Notes: a model not told the origin generated them from the letters alone. A DNA stretch of 64,000 nucleotides from Zhongshania aquimaris (GCF_019312595.1 NZ_JAHWDQ010000004.1:186001-250000), one strand, 5' to 3'; positions 40,900-50,465 are shown, numbered from the stretch's first letter. Numbers and translations: made by a program.

Positions 40900-42042
40900 A
40901 TGAAAGACATCTCCGTATCTGAATACAGTAAATTGCTAATCGACCTCTATGACGGTCATTACGGCGACGATCCCTACTGTAATTTCTTATCCGGACTACG
41001 TGAAATTCTTGAACTTAATTTTGCCTCGATTACCTTGCGCGAACCAATTGAGACCAACGGCGGCTTACTATTTATATCATGCGACTCCCTGCAGAAAACC
41101 TACGCTGATTCAAGCGACAACCCATACACAGCCAGATACTACACATCAAATTTGATGACCAATTTATCGATGGGAAAAGTGACTACACTTGATGAGTGTG
41201 TGACTTGTGATAGCTTCGAGACCTCTGATATATACAAAATGTGCATGGAACCCATAAATATTTACCACATGGCCGGTCTAGATTTAAGAAACTACAATGG
41301 CGAAAGGTTTTCAGTTAGAGTCTGTCGACCCAAAAGTAGCGATAACTTCAATCAGGAAGAGAAGGATTTTTTCGAGCTGATTGGCTCGCACATCCAAAGA
41401 GCTATATCCAAAGCCATGCAATTGATTCAAATCGAAACTGAAAGAAAGCTATTTGCAAATACCGTAACCGGGCAGTCTATCGGCACTTTCATTCTCGATG
41501 AGCAGGGAAAGCTGTTACATAGAAACCAGGCCGCCGAGGAGATGATTTCTGACAGTGACGGACTGGAAATAGAAAACCACCAAATTAAACTGGATGACCC
41601 CGATTCAAACAGCAAACTTTACGGCTATATCAATAAAATTATAACTGCCACGAAAGAGGGAAGCATTCCCGAAGTTTACGCGATGCCGACCCAACGTAGC
41701 TCGGGAAATACTGATTACGAAATACTCATAAAGCCCTTAGCCATTGACAAGGTAGTAGCATCGACCAAAACCCCGCATATCATTGTATTTATAAGCGCCC
41801 CAGAAAAAAGAACGCAACTAGACACCAAAGTACTGATGTCCCTGTTTCCATTTACTGAGAAAGAAGCAGAATTAACCAAGCACCTCATTATAGGAAGCAA
41901 CCTTACTGAAAGCGCCGAAAAACTGCACATCTCCAAGAACACCGCAAGAACCCACCTGCGATCAATATTCCTAAAAACCGGCGTCACTCAGCAATCCATG
42001 CTTGTTAGCCTAATACTTAAAAGCGTGGCCATGCTTAACTAA
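40900..42042 (+). CDS. LuxR-family regulator with PAS-like sensor
   Basis: A 380-residue regulator. The N-terminal half has a helical/GAF-like segment, then a PAS-like domain (GTFILDEQGKLLHRNQAAEEMI). The C-terminal LuxR/GerE HTH (about 318-375) reads FTEKEAELTKHLIIGSNLTESAEKLHISKNTARTHLRSIFLKTG. It is a solo LuxR-type activator, not an AHL-type by its N-terminus. The neighbouring convergent gene encodes another regulator of exactly the same length and domain order. Likely role: activate the dyad-bearing promoters of this region in response to a substrate. Confidence 0.9.
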   Translation: MKDISVSEYSKLLIDLYDGHYGDDPYCNFLSGLREILELNFASITLREPIETNGGLLFISCDSLQKTYADSSDNPYTARYYTSNLMTNLSMGKVTTLDECVTCDSFETSDIYKMCMEPINIYHMAGLDLRNYNGERFSVRVCRPKSSDNFNQEEKDFFELIGSHIQRAISKAMQLIQIETERKLFANTVTGQSIGTFILDEQGKLLHRNQAAEEMISDSDGLEIENHQIKLDDPDSNSKLYGYINKIITATKEGSIPEVYAMPTQRSSGNTDYEILIKPLAIDKVVASTKTPHIIVFISAPEKRTQLDTKVLMSLFPFTEKEAELTKHLIIGSNLTESAEKLHISKNTARTHLRSIFLKTGVTQQSMLVSLILKSVAMLN

Positions 42043-42140
42043 ACACGCCATTCACCCATATGCTAACTATTTCAAACTTCGACCAACGTCTTTAAACCTA
42101 AAACCCTGCTACCTATCCACTCTGAATAATTAATACGCCG

Positions 42141-43283
42141 TTAAAAAATCCGCGCGCTACAACGATTTAATATTGCGACTACATGGGCCTGGTTTCTGAC
42201 TCCCAGCTTATCGTATATGCCTCTCACATGAGTTTTTACGGTATTGATACTCACCCCTAAAATGTCAGAGATTTCTGTCTGAGTCTTCCCTTCAACTATC
42301 AAGGCACTAATTTGCGCCTCACTCGGCGTCATACCGTATATTGTTCGCAAGGTATCTGTGTTTAATGCTACGTGATCATTTTTACTATCATGCAAGTATA
42401 CGGCTACTGCCTGATTAGAACTCGAACCAACATAACTATCTCTAGTTATAGGTTTTATGACCAAATCCAAAATTGAACCACACGTTATATCCTCAATTTT
42501 AAACGCTATACCACTTTGCTTCGCTTCCATACTTTCCGAAGCAACAACCGCTTGGCTTATCGCCTTTTTGAGCTCAGAATTCTTAGCCGGATTGTTCGCC
42601 TTGAGCCTCTCATTAGCACTCAAAAGGCCACGATTTGAAGCTAGTATCTTCTTCGCCAATTGGTTCATCGATATTATTTTTCCGTCACCGTCTAACAATA
42701 TTGAGCCGACAGAAACCTTACTCAAAACACTCCCCGAAAGATCTGACATCTGATTGCTAACCAAAAGGTCTTTCCGAAAATCGATGGCCTTCATTAGGTG
42801 CGGAGTAAGGAGACTGAATAAGTTCTTATCTTCTTGAGTATACTCAGACTCGCAACTTGTGCGCTCAGCACTTAGCTTTACTCGAACGCTATCGTCCCAA
42901 GACATATCCTGTGACAGGATGTATCTGATATCGATTGGCTTTAAATGTGTTAAATATAACTCACTAGAGAAAAACTGATCCAAATCATAGGTCTCGGCCA
43001 AGGTAAGCGGCTCGCTATGAAAGGTATCAAGCATCTCACTCATTGACAGTAGATGGCGAATAGTCGACTGTGACTTTCGATCATATAGCCCTGTGTCACT
43101 AGTCAACAAGTAATAATTTTGTTCCGGTTTATAGATATTAAATACCAGGGAAGAATCACGCGACTTCGTCAGCCTTGCCAACTCACAGAGGAATGTGTTC
43201 CACGGCATCTCCTCTCGTATACCGGCGTATACAAGATGTACAAGGTTGTCATACTCAGCCAAGGAAATTGAAAGATCGCCCAT
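42141..43283 (-). CDS. LuxR-family regulator with PAS-like sensor
   Basis: A 380-residue paralogue of the preceding regulator, convergent with it across 98 bp. The N-terminal segment begins LAEYDNLVHLVYAGIREE, matching SEYSKLLIDLYDGHYGDD of its partner in spacing. The PAS-like part contains GSILLDGDGKIISMNQLAKKIL. The C-terminal HTH is MTPSEAQISALIVEGKTQTEISDILGVSINTVKTHVRGIYDKLG, a more canonical LuxR HTH than in the partner. It is divergent from a SnoaL gene whose promoter has the 16-bp dyad. It may be an activator of the region's dyad promoters. Confidence 0.9.
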   Translation of the reverse strand: MGDLSISLAEYDNLVHLVYAGIREEMPWNTFLCELARLTKSRDSSLVFNIYKPEQNYYLLTSDTGLYDRKSQSTIRHLLSMSEMLDTFHSEPLTLAETYDLDQFFSSELYLTHLKPIDIRYILSQDMSWDDSVRVKLSAERTSCESEYTQEDKNLFSLLTPHLMKAIDFRKDLLVSNQMSDLSGSVLSKVSVGSILLDGDGKIISMNQLAKKILASNRGLLSANERLKANNPAKNSELKKAISQAVVASESMEAKQSGIAFKIEDITCGSILDLVIKPITRDSYVGSSSNQAVAVYLHDSKNDHVALNTDTLRTIYGMTPSEAQISALIVEGKTQTEISDILGVSINTVKTHVRGIYDKLGVRNQAHVVAILNRCSARIF

Positions 43284-43393
43284 ACTTAATCCTATACATT
43301 TAAACCAAGCAATTATAATTTTTATCCAGGCAACGCATTAATGGCTTAAACCAACTACATTCACCTTCTGGCTTTACAAATTTATTAATAATC

Positions 43394-43437
43394 TCACCCT
43401 TTTAGTTGAAGATAATACATCTCCATATTGCGATAGT
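43394..43437 (+). promoter_or_regulatory. Dyad operator plus -10-like box for the SnoaL gene
   Basis: TCACCCTTTTAGTTGA (43394-43409) reads TCAACTAAAAGGGTGA on the other strand, 12 of 16 matching the best dyad. GATAGT (43432-43437) follows 22 bases later; the gene starts 40 bases on. Confidence 0.5.
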
Positions 43438-43476
43438 TACTAATACTCCATACTAAATATTATGAAGGCACACATT

Positions 43477-43947
43477 ATGACCGAACTTAGCCTAGATACT
43501 CGGCGCGCGCAACTTAGAGCAATTTTCACTAAGGTTATTACCGCTTACGGCTCACAAGATTTTGAGACCGTTGAGCAATATCTAACAGCAAACACTCGCT
43601 TTGAATGGCCTTATCCACCGCTTGAAGACTTTCCCGACCACCTAATTGGTGGAGCGGCGTTTATCGAGGCTTCAAAGGTTGGCATGGCTGAATGCTCGCC
43701 TTATAACCATAAAATTGACATGTTTTATGACCAACTAGACCCCAACTGTTTAATAGTTGAATATCACAGCAATTCGGTGCATCTAAAAACTCAACTCCCA
43801 TACGGCAATCGCTACCTTGGCATCCTTAAGTTTGACGGTGAGAGCATTATTTTCTGGAAGGAGTACGTCAATCCCCTGCCCATTCTTAATGTCTACGGGA
43901 AAGATTACACAAACTCCGCCGCGTCTACTGAGCAGAAGCAGAAATAA
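43477..43947 (+). CDS. SnoaL/NTF2-like protein
   Basis: A 156-residue NTF2-fold protein. ATG 43477 is chosen because GAAGG stands eight bases upstream; the ATG at 43462 has no such site. The sheet contains FEWPYPPLEDFPDHLIGG and NCLIVEYHSNSVHLKTQLPYGNRYLGILKFDGESIIFWKEYVNPL, typical of SnoaL-like domains with an Ile-Phe-Trp-Lys-Glu-Tyr end strand. No catalytic pair can be named. It stands alone behind its own dyad-type promoter. Confidence 0.8.
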   Translation: MTELSLDTRRAQLRAIFTKVITAYGSQDFETVEQYLTANTRFEWPYPPLEDFPDHLIGGAAFIEASKVGMAECSPYNHKIDMFYDQLDPNCLIVEYHSNSVHLKTQLPYGNRYLGILKFDGESIIFWKEYVNPLPILNVYGKDYTNSAASTEQKQK

Positions 43948-44228
43948 GACCTTCTTTACCGTAGCCTCAAGTTAAGCAAACTGCTATTGGTTATTTCGGC
44001 CAGCAACGCCCCACCAATTAGCAGTCCGTGATCCTCCAAAACGCCCCAATACCTCTATACGCCATTATTACTACTTTTGATCTTACCGTTGACGCGATGA
44101 AGATCCTACGCCATTGCGAATACGCAATGTACTCGTTTCGCGGTAAATATACATGATTCATTGATAAATGCTATTTTTGCGTCTAATATCTACGAATAAA
44201 AACGAATAATGACAAATGGAGCCATGTA
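43948..44228. other. Intergenic stretch before the SDR-SnoaL-receptor operon
   Basis: 281 bases with no gene. It must hold the promoter of the operon starting at 44229, but I find neither the 16-bp dyad nor a convincing -35/-10 pair. Confidence 0.4.
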
Positions 44229-44996
44229 ATGCCCCCCCATTTAACCCGCCCCGTGGCGGTCGTAACAGGTGCCGCGAGCGGTATTGGCCGTGCTAGTGCA
44301 GAGTTGCTAGCTGACGGCGGGGCCCGTGTTTGCGTCGCGGATATTAATATTGAGAACGCAAAATCTGTTGCCGAGGGTATACGCCAAAAAGGCGGCGAGG
44401 CGGTCGCCATGGGGATTGATGTTAGCTTGGAGAGCGACAATAAGGCGCTGGCACGTCGGGTAAGCGCAGAGTTAGGGCCGCCGCAGATCATACATCTCAA
44501 CGCAGGGATTTTGCGCCAGACCTCCATATTGGACTGCAGTCTGGATGAGTGGGAAAAAGTACTGCGCGTCAATCTCAGCTCAGTATTCCTCGGCCTTAAA
44601 TACATGATTCCAACGATGCCGAGTAGCGGCGGTTCAGTCATTGTGACGGCTTCGTTTGCTGGACGCGAAGGAAACTCGGGGATGCCATCTTATGTTGCCA
44701 GTAAGCATGGAGTCGTTGGGCTGGTAAAGGCAGCGGCGGCAGAATTCGGACCTAGATCAATTCGTGTGAACGCCGTGTGCCCGGGCCCAATCTATACCGA
44801 CATGATGCAGTCGTCTGGCTCACTTGAGCAGGTCAATTCTTCGGAGCTTGCCCAAACCACAATGCTAAGACGGGTTGGTGAAGCTCACGAGGTTGCACAG
44901 CTGGTTTGCTTTCTCGCCAGTGAGGCCTCCTCTTTTATAACCGGTGCAGCGTACCCAATTGATGGTGGTATGCCCCTGATCGGAAAAACTTGGTAA
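44229..44996 (+). CDS. Short-chain dehydrogenase/reductase
   Basis: A 255-residue classical SDR with TGAASGIG at 13-20, Asp38 for NAD, NAG at 91-93, Ser142, Tyr155 and Lys159 (YVASK), and the FabG-like end ITGAAYPIDGG. GGAG stands before the ATG. It is visibly GC-richer than the surrounding island genes. It leads an operon of SDR, SnoaL protein, TonB receptor and Lrp-type regulator, and pairs with the SnoaL protein just as the SDR at 36443 pairs with its SnoaL neighbour. Confidence 0.9.
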   Translation: MPPHLTRPVAVVTGAASGIGRASAELLADGGARVCVADINIENAKSVAEGIRQKGGEAVAMGIDVSLESDNKALARRVSAELGPPQIIHLNAGILRQTSILDCSLDEWEKVLRVNLSSVFLGLKYMIPTMPSSGGSVIVTASFAGREGNSGMPSYVASKHGVVGLVKAAAAEFGPRSIRVNAVCPGPIYTDMMQSSGSLEQVNSSELAQTTMLRRVGEAHEVAQLVCFLASEASSFITGAAYPIDGGMPLIGKTW

Positions 44997-45021
44997 CTGT
45001 AATTTTTGACGGGGAATGACG

Positions 45022-45522
45022 ATGAGTGACTTAGCATTACGAGTAGAGCGCCTGGAAGCGGAAAGTGCCATAAAATCGCTTAAATATCGATATTTAAACG
45101 CCTGTGATGAAAAATGTCCTGACCAAATTTTGGCCTGCTTTCTTCCCGGTAAAATCAATATTGATTTTGGTCATATTGGTCAGTTCAGCAGCCGTGAAGA
45201 TTTTGTCGATGTGTATAAAGCACTAGCGAACCACGACCACATTGTCGATATGCATCACGCTCAAAATCCTGCGGTAAAGGTATTAGATTCAGATCGCGCT
45301 AGCGCAAAAATTCCCTTGCGCTTCCTAAGCATCAACACCAAAGATAAAACACGAGTACAGATTGGCGGCTACTACAGCGATGAATACCGACGAGTCGACG
45401 GGCACTGGCTGATCAGCGCATCTCGTTTCACTGTCACCCTGGTTGAGATGCAAGACTTTTCAAGTAATCAAACTGTAGTGACATACGCCGGAAATAAAAT
45501 GCCACATTTAGCAGCCGACTAA
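45022..45522 (+). CDS. SnoaL/NTF2-like protein, paralogue of the 37227 protein
   Basis: A 166-residue NTF2-fold protein. ATG 45022 is preferred over 45016, because GGGGA (45011-45015) is then six bases away rather than touching. It shares with the 37227 protein the order SLKYRYLNACDEK, NIDFGHIGQFSS, HIVDMHHAQNP and YYSDEYRRVDGHW. The conserved Asp-Phe-Gly-x-Ile-Gly and Asp-Met-His-His are probably pocket residues of a dehydratase or isomerase. It lies 25 bases after the SDR and 51 before the receptor. Confidence 0.82.
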   Translation: MSDLALRVERLEAESAIKSLKYRYLNACDEKCPDQILACFLPGKINIDFGHIGQFSSREDFVDVYKALANHDHIVDMHHAQNPAVKVLDSDRASAKIPLRFLSINTKDKTRVQIGGYYSDEYRRVDGHWLISASRFTVTLVEMQDFSSNQTVVTYAGNKMPHLAAD

Positions 45523-45573
45523 ATTTTATTACGCATATAAATATATAAGGCAATATGCCTCAGGAGTAGACCT

Positions 45574-47790
45574 ATGAGAACGTCATATTTTTCAATCATT
45601 TGCCGGCCCGCATTAGTTGCAGCTGTATTTCCTGTCATTACTTTCTCAGCCAGTATACCGCACACTGAAGCAGCGACGCTTGAAGAGGTGTTGGTAACCG
45701 CAAGAAAGCGTGAAGAAAATTTGCAACAGACACCTATCGCGGTTACTGCTTTAAATGGCGACGCATTAGCTAGAGCGGGCATTAGTAAACTAACCGCCAT
45801 AGATCGACAGGCGCCCAATTTGACATTCACCGTGGGCACCGGAGGCGGTGGCTCTACGGTAAACGCATTTATTCGCGGAGTGGGTGAAACCGACTTTATT
45901 ATCACTACCGATCCTACTGTGGGCCTGTATATGGATGGCGTGTATATCGCCCGTACATTTGGTGCAAACATGGAATTAAAAGATGTGGATCGTGTCGAGG
46001 TATTGCGCGGCCCACAGGGCACACTGTTTGGCAAAAATAGTATTGGTGGTGCAATCAATGTGGTATCACGCAAGCCTGATGGCAGTTCGGAAGCAGAACT
46101 CGAGTTTACCGTCGGGTCGCGCAATCATCATGGCGTATCATTTTATGGCCAAACACCGCTTAGTGATGACGTGTCGGCGAGTTTTTCTTATTTACAAAAT
46201 AAGGCGGACGGCTGGCAGTCTCGTCCAGGTACAGATGCCGGGAACATAGACCAGGCTACCGCACGCTTTATTATAAATTGGATGCCAAGTGACAACTTCG
46301 AGTCAACATTCTCCCTCGACTGGAGTGACCAAGAACAGACGGGATACCCAAACGTCATGCTTTCCTTCCAAGACGGGTCATTCTATGGCGATACCTGGAA
46401 TGCCCTGAATCCAACTTCTCCGTGCTGTACACCAAACAGTGATATCGACAAATCACAAGCAGAAGGACCGCTGCCCAATGATGATGTTAACGGTTTGGGG
46501 CTGAACTGGACAAATACGTGGCAATTGGGCGAAGTAGAACTGAAATCTATTACGGGCTACCGCGAAACTGATGCGCTTTTTGGTCGTGACGGTGACAATA
46601 GCCGGCAGAACTACACGGGCGACCTGCATGATCTGGAACATGAACAATTTAGCCAGGAAATACAGCTCACCGGGCAAAACTCGCTCTTTGACTGGGTTGC
46701 CGGCGTGTATTACTTTGAGGAGAAGAGCCTAGACTTAACGGATCTGATTATTATTGAGGGTGCCGGATTCTCGACACGTTATGACAATAAGCAGGAATCG
46801 ACCAGTTACGCGGCCTACGCAAACATTAATTACATGCTAACCGACTCCCTAAATATTTACGGCGGCCTGCGACATACCGTAGAAGAAAAGAATTTTCAGC
46901 AACAAATTAGCTCATATGACTTCGGAACGCCTTATGCATTTCCGATTCCCGGTATGCCGGTAGACAGCTGCAGCTACGATATAACTCAAACCGCGTTTGA
47001 TTGCTCGCAGGAATGGTCAAATACCTCACCAAAACTGGGGCTTAGCTACCAATTCAACGACGACATGATGGCGTATGCGCATGTAAGTCGTGGCTTTCGC
47101 AGCGGCGGCTATAACGGACGCGCATTTGGTAGTGCGGCCGACTTACAAGAGTACGAACCTGAAACATTAACCGGCTATGAGGCTGGACTTAAAGCTGAGT
47201 TGTTAAATCGTAGCTTGCGTTTGAACGCGGCGATATTCCGCAATGATTACGAAGATATTCAGCTGCTGATTACCCGAGCTGGCTCAGTTGCTACAGAGAA
47301 CGCGTCTAAAGCCACCATTTCTGGCGTAGAGTTAGAAGCCACCTGGTTGCCATCAGATGCGTGGCAATTTCAAGCTGGCCTGGGCTATCTAAAAGATGAT
47401 TCCGAGGGATGGATAGATTCAACCGGCGACTTTACCGACACTGAGTTGAAGCAAACCCCTGACTGGACTGTTAATTTTGCGACCGATTACCGTATTGATC
47501 TCGGAAGCAATGGCACCATTTTGGCCCGTGCAGATATGAAGTACACTTCTGGCTATTATCTCAATGCGGTCAATACCGAACAGCTTGTTGTCGATGGGCA
47601 CACTACGTTTAACGCAAGTATTACGTACGAACCACTCAATCAGCAGTGGGAAGTGTCACTACGAGGTATTAATTTGAGCGATAAGAGAGTATTAAATGCG
47701 GGCTTTGACGGAAGTGGATTCTTCGGCTTTGTCGAAGGCAGCTACACCAGACCGGCAACTTATTTATTAAGTGCAAAATATCGCTTTTAA
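45574..47790 (+). CDS. TonB-dependent receptor
   Basis: A 738-residue outer-membrane receptor without STN domain. AGGAG is seven bases before the ATG. Signal peptide to about residue 34 (PHTEAA), TonB box LEEVLVTARKREENLQ, plug with FIRGVGETDF, DGVYIARTFGANMEL and LRGPQGTLFGKNSIGG, barrel ending LLSAKYRF with terminal Phe. Loop regions include CCTPNSD and a Cys pair near DSCSYD...FDCS. It sits in an operon with SDR, SnoaL and Lrp genes, so it likely imports the substrate of those enzymes. Confidence 0.94.
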   Translation: MRTSYFSIICRPALVAAVFPVITFSASIPHTEAATLEEVLVTARKREENLQQTPIAVTALNGDALARAGISKLTAIDRQAPNLTFTVGTGGGGSTVNAFIRGVGETDFIITTDPTVGLYMDGVYIARTFGANMELKDVDRVEVLRGPQGTLFGKNSIGGAINVVSRKPDGSSEAELEFTVGSRNHHGVSFYGQTPLSDDVSASFSYLQNKADGWQSRPGTDAGNIDQATARFIINWMPSDNFESTFSLDWSDQEQTGYPNVMLSFQDGSFYGDTWNALNPTSPCCTPNSDIDKSQAEGPLPNDDVNGLGLNWTNTWQLGEVELKSITGYRETDALFGRDGDNSRQNYTGDLHDLEHEQFSQEIQLTGQNSLFDWVAGVYYFEEKSLDLTDLIIIEGAGFSTRYDNKQESTSYAAYANINYMLTDSLNIYGGLRHTVEEKNFQQQISSYDFGTPYAFPIPGMPVDSCSYDITQTAFDCSQEWSNTSPKLGLSYQFNDDMMAYAHVSRGFRSGGYNGRAFGSAADLQEYEPETLTGYEAGLKAELLNRSLRLNAAIFRNDYEDIQLLITRAGSVATENASKATISGVELEATWLPSDAWQFQAGLGYLKDDSEGWIDSTGDFTDTELKQTPDWTVNFATDYRIDLGSNGTILARADMKYTSGYYLNAVNTEQLVVDGHTTFNASITYEPLNQQWEVSLRGINLSDKRVLNAGFDGSGFFGFVEGSYTRPATYLLSAKYRF

Positions 47791-47828
47791 ATCCGAACAG
47801 TATGATGGACAAACTACGAGAGTTTTAA

Positions 47829-48746
47829 GTGGACGAAATTGACAAATTGCTGCTTGGCGCGCTAGACGGAAATATCCGCCGATCGAGCCGGGAAATAGCT
47901 GACGAGCTTGGAATCTCCGCTCCAACCGTTAAGCGGCGTATCGACCGGCTTCGTAGTAATGAGCTTGTGCATCTCGGCCCGATGTTAGATTTACACGCAG
48001 CGGGCTTTGAATATTTACTGATTATAGGCATTAAAGTTGACGGGCGTTCACCATTGAAAGTGGCTGAAGATATTGCCTTACTGGAAGAAGCCCTAACAGT
48101 AAATGTAGTCATGGGCGTTAGCGACATAGAAATTGTTGCTGCGGTAAAGTCCCGTGAGGCGCTGAGCGCGCTGCTAATGGAGACTTTAGCGACAATAGAC
48201 GGCGTTGCCCATATTGATTCTGCCATGGCCCTCGAAGTATGGAAGTACCAGCGCGGACGCATGAGCGAGTCACCCAATGACCTACCATTAAAACGGCAGC
48301 ATCTTGACGCGCTCGACATACAGATTGTCCAATGTTTAAACCAAAATGTTCGCACGAGTAATCGCGCGATCGCTGTTGAACTTGAGGTTTCCGAAAGCTC
48401 AGTGCGCAGCCGTATAAAGCGTATGCAAAGTAACCGCCAGCTCAGCTTAGCGACACCTTATCAACTGCCGCAAGGATCCGTGAACGACGCATTTATCGGC
48501 TTGAACGTTAAGGGTGGAATGGCTCGCTCGGTCTGCCGAGCACTGTCCAGGTTGGATGAGATCAGCTTTGTCTGCACCGCACTTGGCAGGAACGATGTAA
48601 TTTGTTGTATACACGTAACCGAGCTAGACGCGCTCGCTCATATTTTGCATGAGAAAGTCATTAGCATTCCAGGGGTCGAAAGTACCAACCCGTCACACTG
48701 TATTAAACAGGTAAAACATCAATCATTATTAGGGATAATACCGTAG
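47829..48746 (+). CDS. Double-length Lrp/AsnC-family regulator
   Basis: A 305-residue protein made of two Lrp/AsnC units in tandem. HTH 1 is at about 1-60 (LLLGALDGNIRRSSREIADELGISAPTVKRRIDRL), RAM-like domain 1 at about 65-145, HTH 2 at about 155-212 (IVQCLNQNVRTSNRAIAVELEVSESSVRSRIKRM), RAM 2 to the end. Normal Lrp proteins have one unit of about 150 residues and dimerise, so this is a fused dimer. Start codon GTG with GAGAG before it, 38 bases after the receptor stop. It probably senses a substrate-derived effector and regulates the operon it closes. Confidence 0.9.
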   Translation: MDEIDKLLLGALDGNIRRSSREIADELGISAPTVKRRIDRLRSNELVHLGPMLDLHAAGFEYLLIIGIKVDGRSPLKVAEDIALLEEALTVNVVMGVSDIEIVAAVKSREALSALLMETLATIDGVAHIDSAMALEVWKYQRGRMSESPNDLPLKRQHLDALDIQIVQCLNQNVRTSNRAIAVELEVSESSVRSRIKRMQSNRQLSLATPYQLPQGSVNDAFIGLNVKGGMARSVCRALSRLDEISFVCTALGRNDVICCIHVTELDALAHILHEKVISIPGVESTNPSHCIKQVKHQSLLGIIP

Positions 48747-48891
48747 CTGATACAGAACTAGCCCCACAGAACACTCTTGAATAGGCCTTTTAAAGGCGCC
48801 TAAAGAAATAATCAATAAGGCGGACAATCACGCGCAATAGAAAGGCTTATCGTTCTTACAGTATGAAGCGTAATTACATCAGTGGAAGCTG

Positions 48892-48915
48892 AAAAAAAGG
48901 GAGGAAACTCCTCCC
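48892..48915 (-). terminator. Rho-independent terminator of the monooxygenase gene
   Basis: On the minus strand GGGAGG pairs with CCTCCC around a short loop and is followed by seven T residues. It lies 35 bases after the monooxygenase stop. Confidence 0.9.
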
Positions 48916-48949
48916 AATAAACGTCCCAAAGAGACGGGAATGAATATAA

Positions 48950-50416
48950 CTACGCAATGGTAAAATTTTCAAAATTCGGAGCGGACATTTCTTCAAAAAA
49001 TCTTGATCTGGTCCATGGCCACGTTGCGGGCACCCCATTTTTATCCAGGTACCAGCTCTGACAACCTGTCGCAAATATGGTGTTTTTAGCAGCCTTTACC
49101 CTCTTTGCCTCAAACTCCTGGTAGGCAGACGTTTTTACAGAGATATTACTCTTGCCAGCCGAGTTCAATCTTTCTATGAGCTTTTCAATATAACTCCACT
49201 GGTGTTCCGCTATTTCAATCAATGAGAAGTTTCCAACCGGTCCACTCGGCCCATTTAACATAAAAAAGTTGGGGAATCCGGGCACCGCAACCGCCAAGTA
49301 AGCGGTAGGACCCTCGTTCCAAACCTCGTCAAGACTAATACCGTTTTCGCCAACAACATTAATTGGTCTTACAAATTTGTCAGTCTGGAATCCAGTTGCC
49401 AAGACAATGACATCAAACTCATGAACTCTTCCATCTTCCGTCTTAATTCCATTTGGAACTACTTCAAATCCGCCACCAACAAATACATCAACATTTTCAC
49501 GCTGAATAACGTCGTAAAAATCAGGCGAATAGATAATTCGCTTACAAGCCGGCCGATAATTTGGCGTGACTTTCTCACGCAGCGAAACATCCTTGATCAG
49601 GCTCAGGTTTTCGTGAACCTCTTGATCTATTTCCAGCATAGCGGGTGAATCTGGATCCGTTATCGCTTGCGAAAATTTCTCGATGTTCTCTTGAAGCTCT
49701 TTGTCGTTCTGAATATCTTTCAATAGTTTGGGATTATTTCGAAACGCCGCCTTCTCTTCTTCTGTGAACGCCCTATTCTCTACAATCCGTATCCACTGCG
49801 GTGAACGCTGGAAATGGGCGACGCGTGCAGAACGCTTCGATAACGCTGACACTATTTGCACACCCGTAGACCCGGTACCGATAACGGCAACACGCTTATT
49901 ATCCAGGGCTACGCTGTGATCCCATCTCGCCGAATGAAATATATCACCCTGGAAAGTATCCATTCCCGCAATTCTTGGTATATTCGGGTGATGCAGGACG
50001 CCGGTTGCCGCAATAACAAAGTCCGCTACGTCCGTAGTACCATTTTTACTGGTAATCACATACTTACCGTCTTGATATACGCAGGACTCAATTTCTTCAT
50101 TAAAACGGATGTATGGAGTTAGCTTATACATCTTCTCTACAGATTCGAAGTACGCTTGAATCTCATCACCACCGGCCAGAACTCTTGACCATTCCGGGTT
50201 GGGAGCAAATGAATATGTATATGAGTGAGCCGGCACATCACAGGTTAAACCCGGGTATGTATTCTCCCGCCAAGTACCACCAATTTTCTCAGCTTTCTCA
50301 TATATCGAGAAATTGCTATTACCCTGCGATAATAGCTTTATACCTGCAAGCATACCGGACATTCCAGCGCCAATGATTACGTATCTTTTGTTATCGCTTC
50401 TGCAATGTTCCGACAT
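48950..50416 (-). CDS. Baeyer-Villiger-type flavin monooxygenase
   Basis: A 488-residue class B flavin monooxygenase. FAD loop GAGMSG at 16-21, GGTWRENTYPG at 46-56, the Baeyer-Villiger fingerprint FQGDIFHSARWD at 145-156 and NADPH loop GTGSTG at 170-175. Enzymes with this fingerprint insert oxygen next to a ketone, giving an ester or lactone, using NADPH and O2. ATG 50416 is preferred over a TTG four codons upstream. It follows the aldehyde dehydrogenase by 49 bp on the minus strand. A ring-ketone substrate made by the SDRs is plausible; the following lactone hydrolase is not adjacent. Confidence 0.92.
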   Translation of the reverse strand: MSEHCRSDNKRYVIIGAGMSGMLAGIKLLSQGNSNFSIYEKAEKIGGTWRENTYPGLTCDVPAHSYTYSFAPNPEWSRVLAGGDEIQAYFESVEKMYKLTPYIRFNEEIESCVYQDGKYVITSKNGTTDVADFVIAATGVLHHPNIPRIAGMDTFQGDIFHSARWDHSVALDNKRVAVIGTGSTGVQIVSALSKRSARVAHFQRSPQWIRIVENRAFTEEEKAAFRNNPKLLKDIQNDKELQENIEKFSQAITDPDSPAMLEIDQEVHENLSLIKDVSLREKVTPNYRPACKRIIYSPDFYDVIQRENVDVFVGGGFEVVPNGIKTEDGRVHEFDVIVLATGFQTDKFVRPINVVGENGISLDEVWNEGPTAYLAVAVPGFPNFFMLNGPSGPVGNFSLIEIAEHQWSYIEKLIERLNSAGKSNISVKTSAYQEFEAKRVKAAKNTIFATGCQSWYLDKNGVPATWPWTRSRFFEEMSAPNFENFTIA

Positions 50417-50465
50417 CTTAATTATCAACCTAAATGGTAAGTAATCTATAAATGCTATTACTTAG

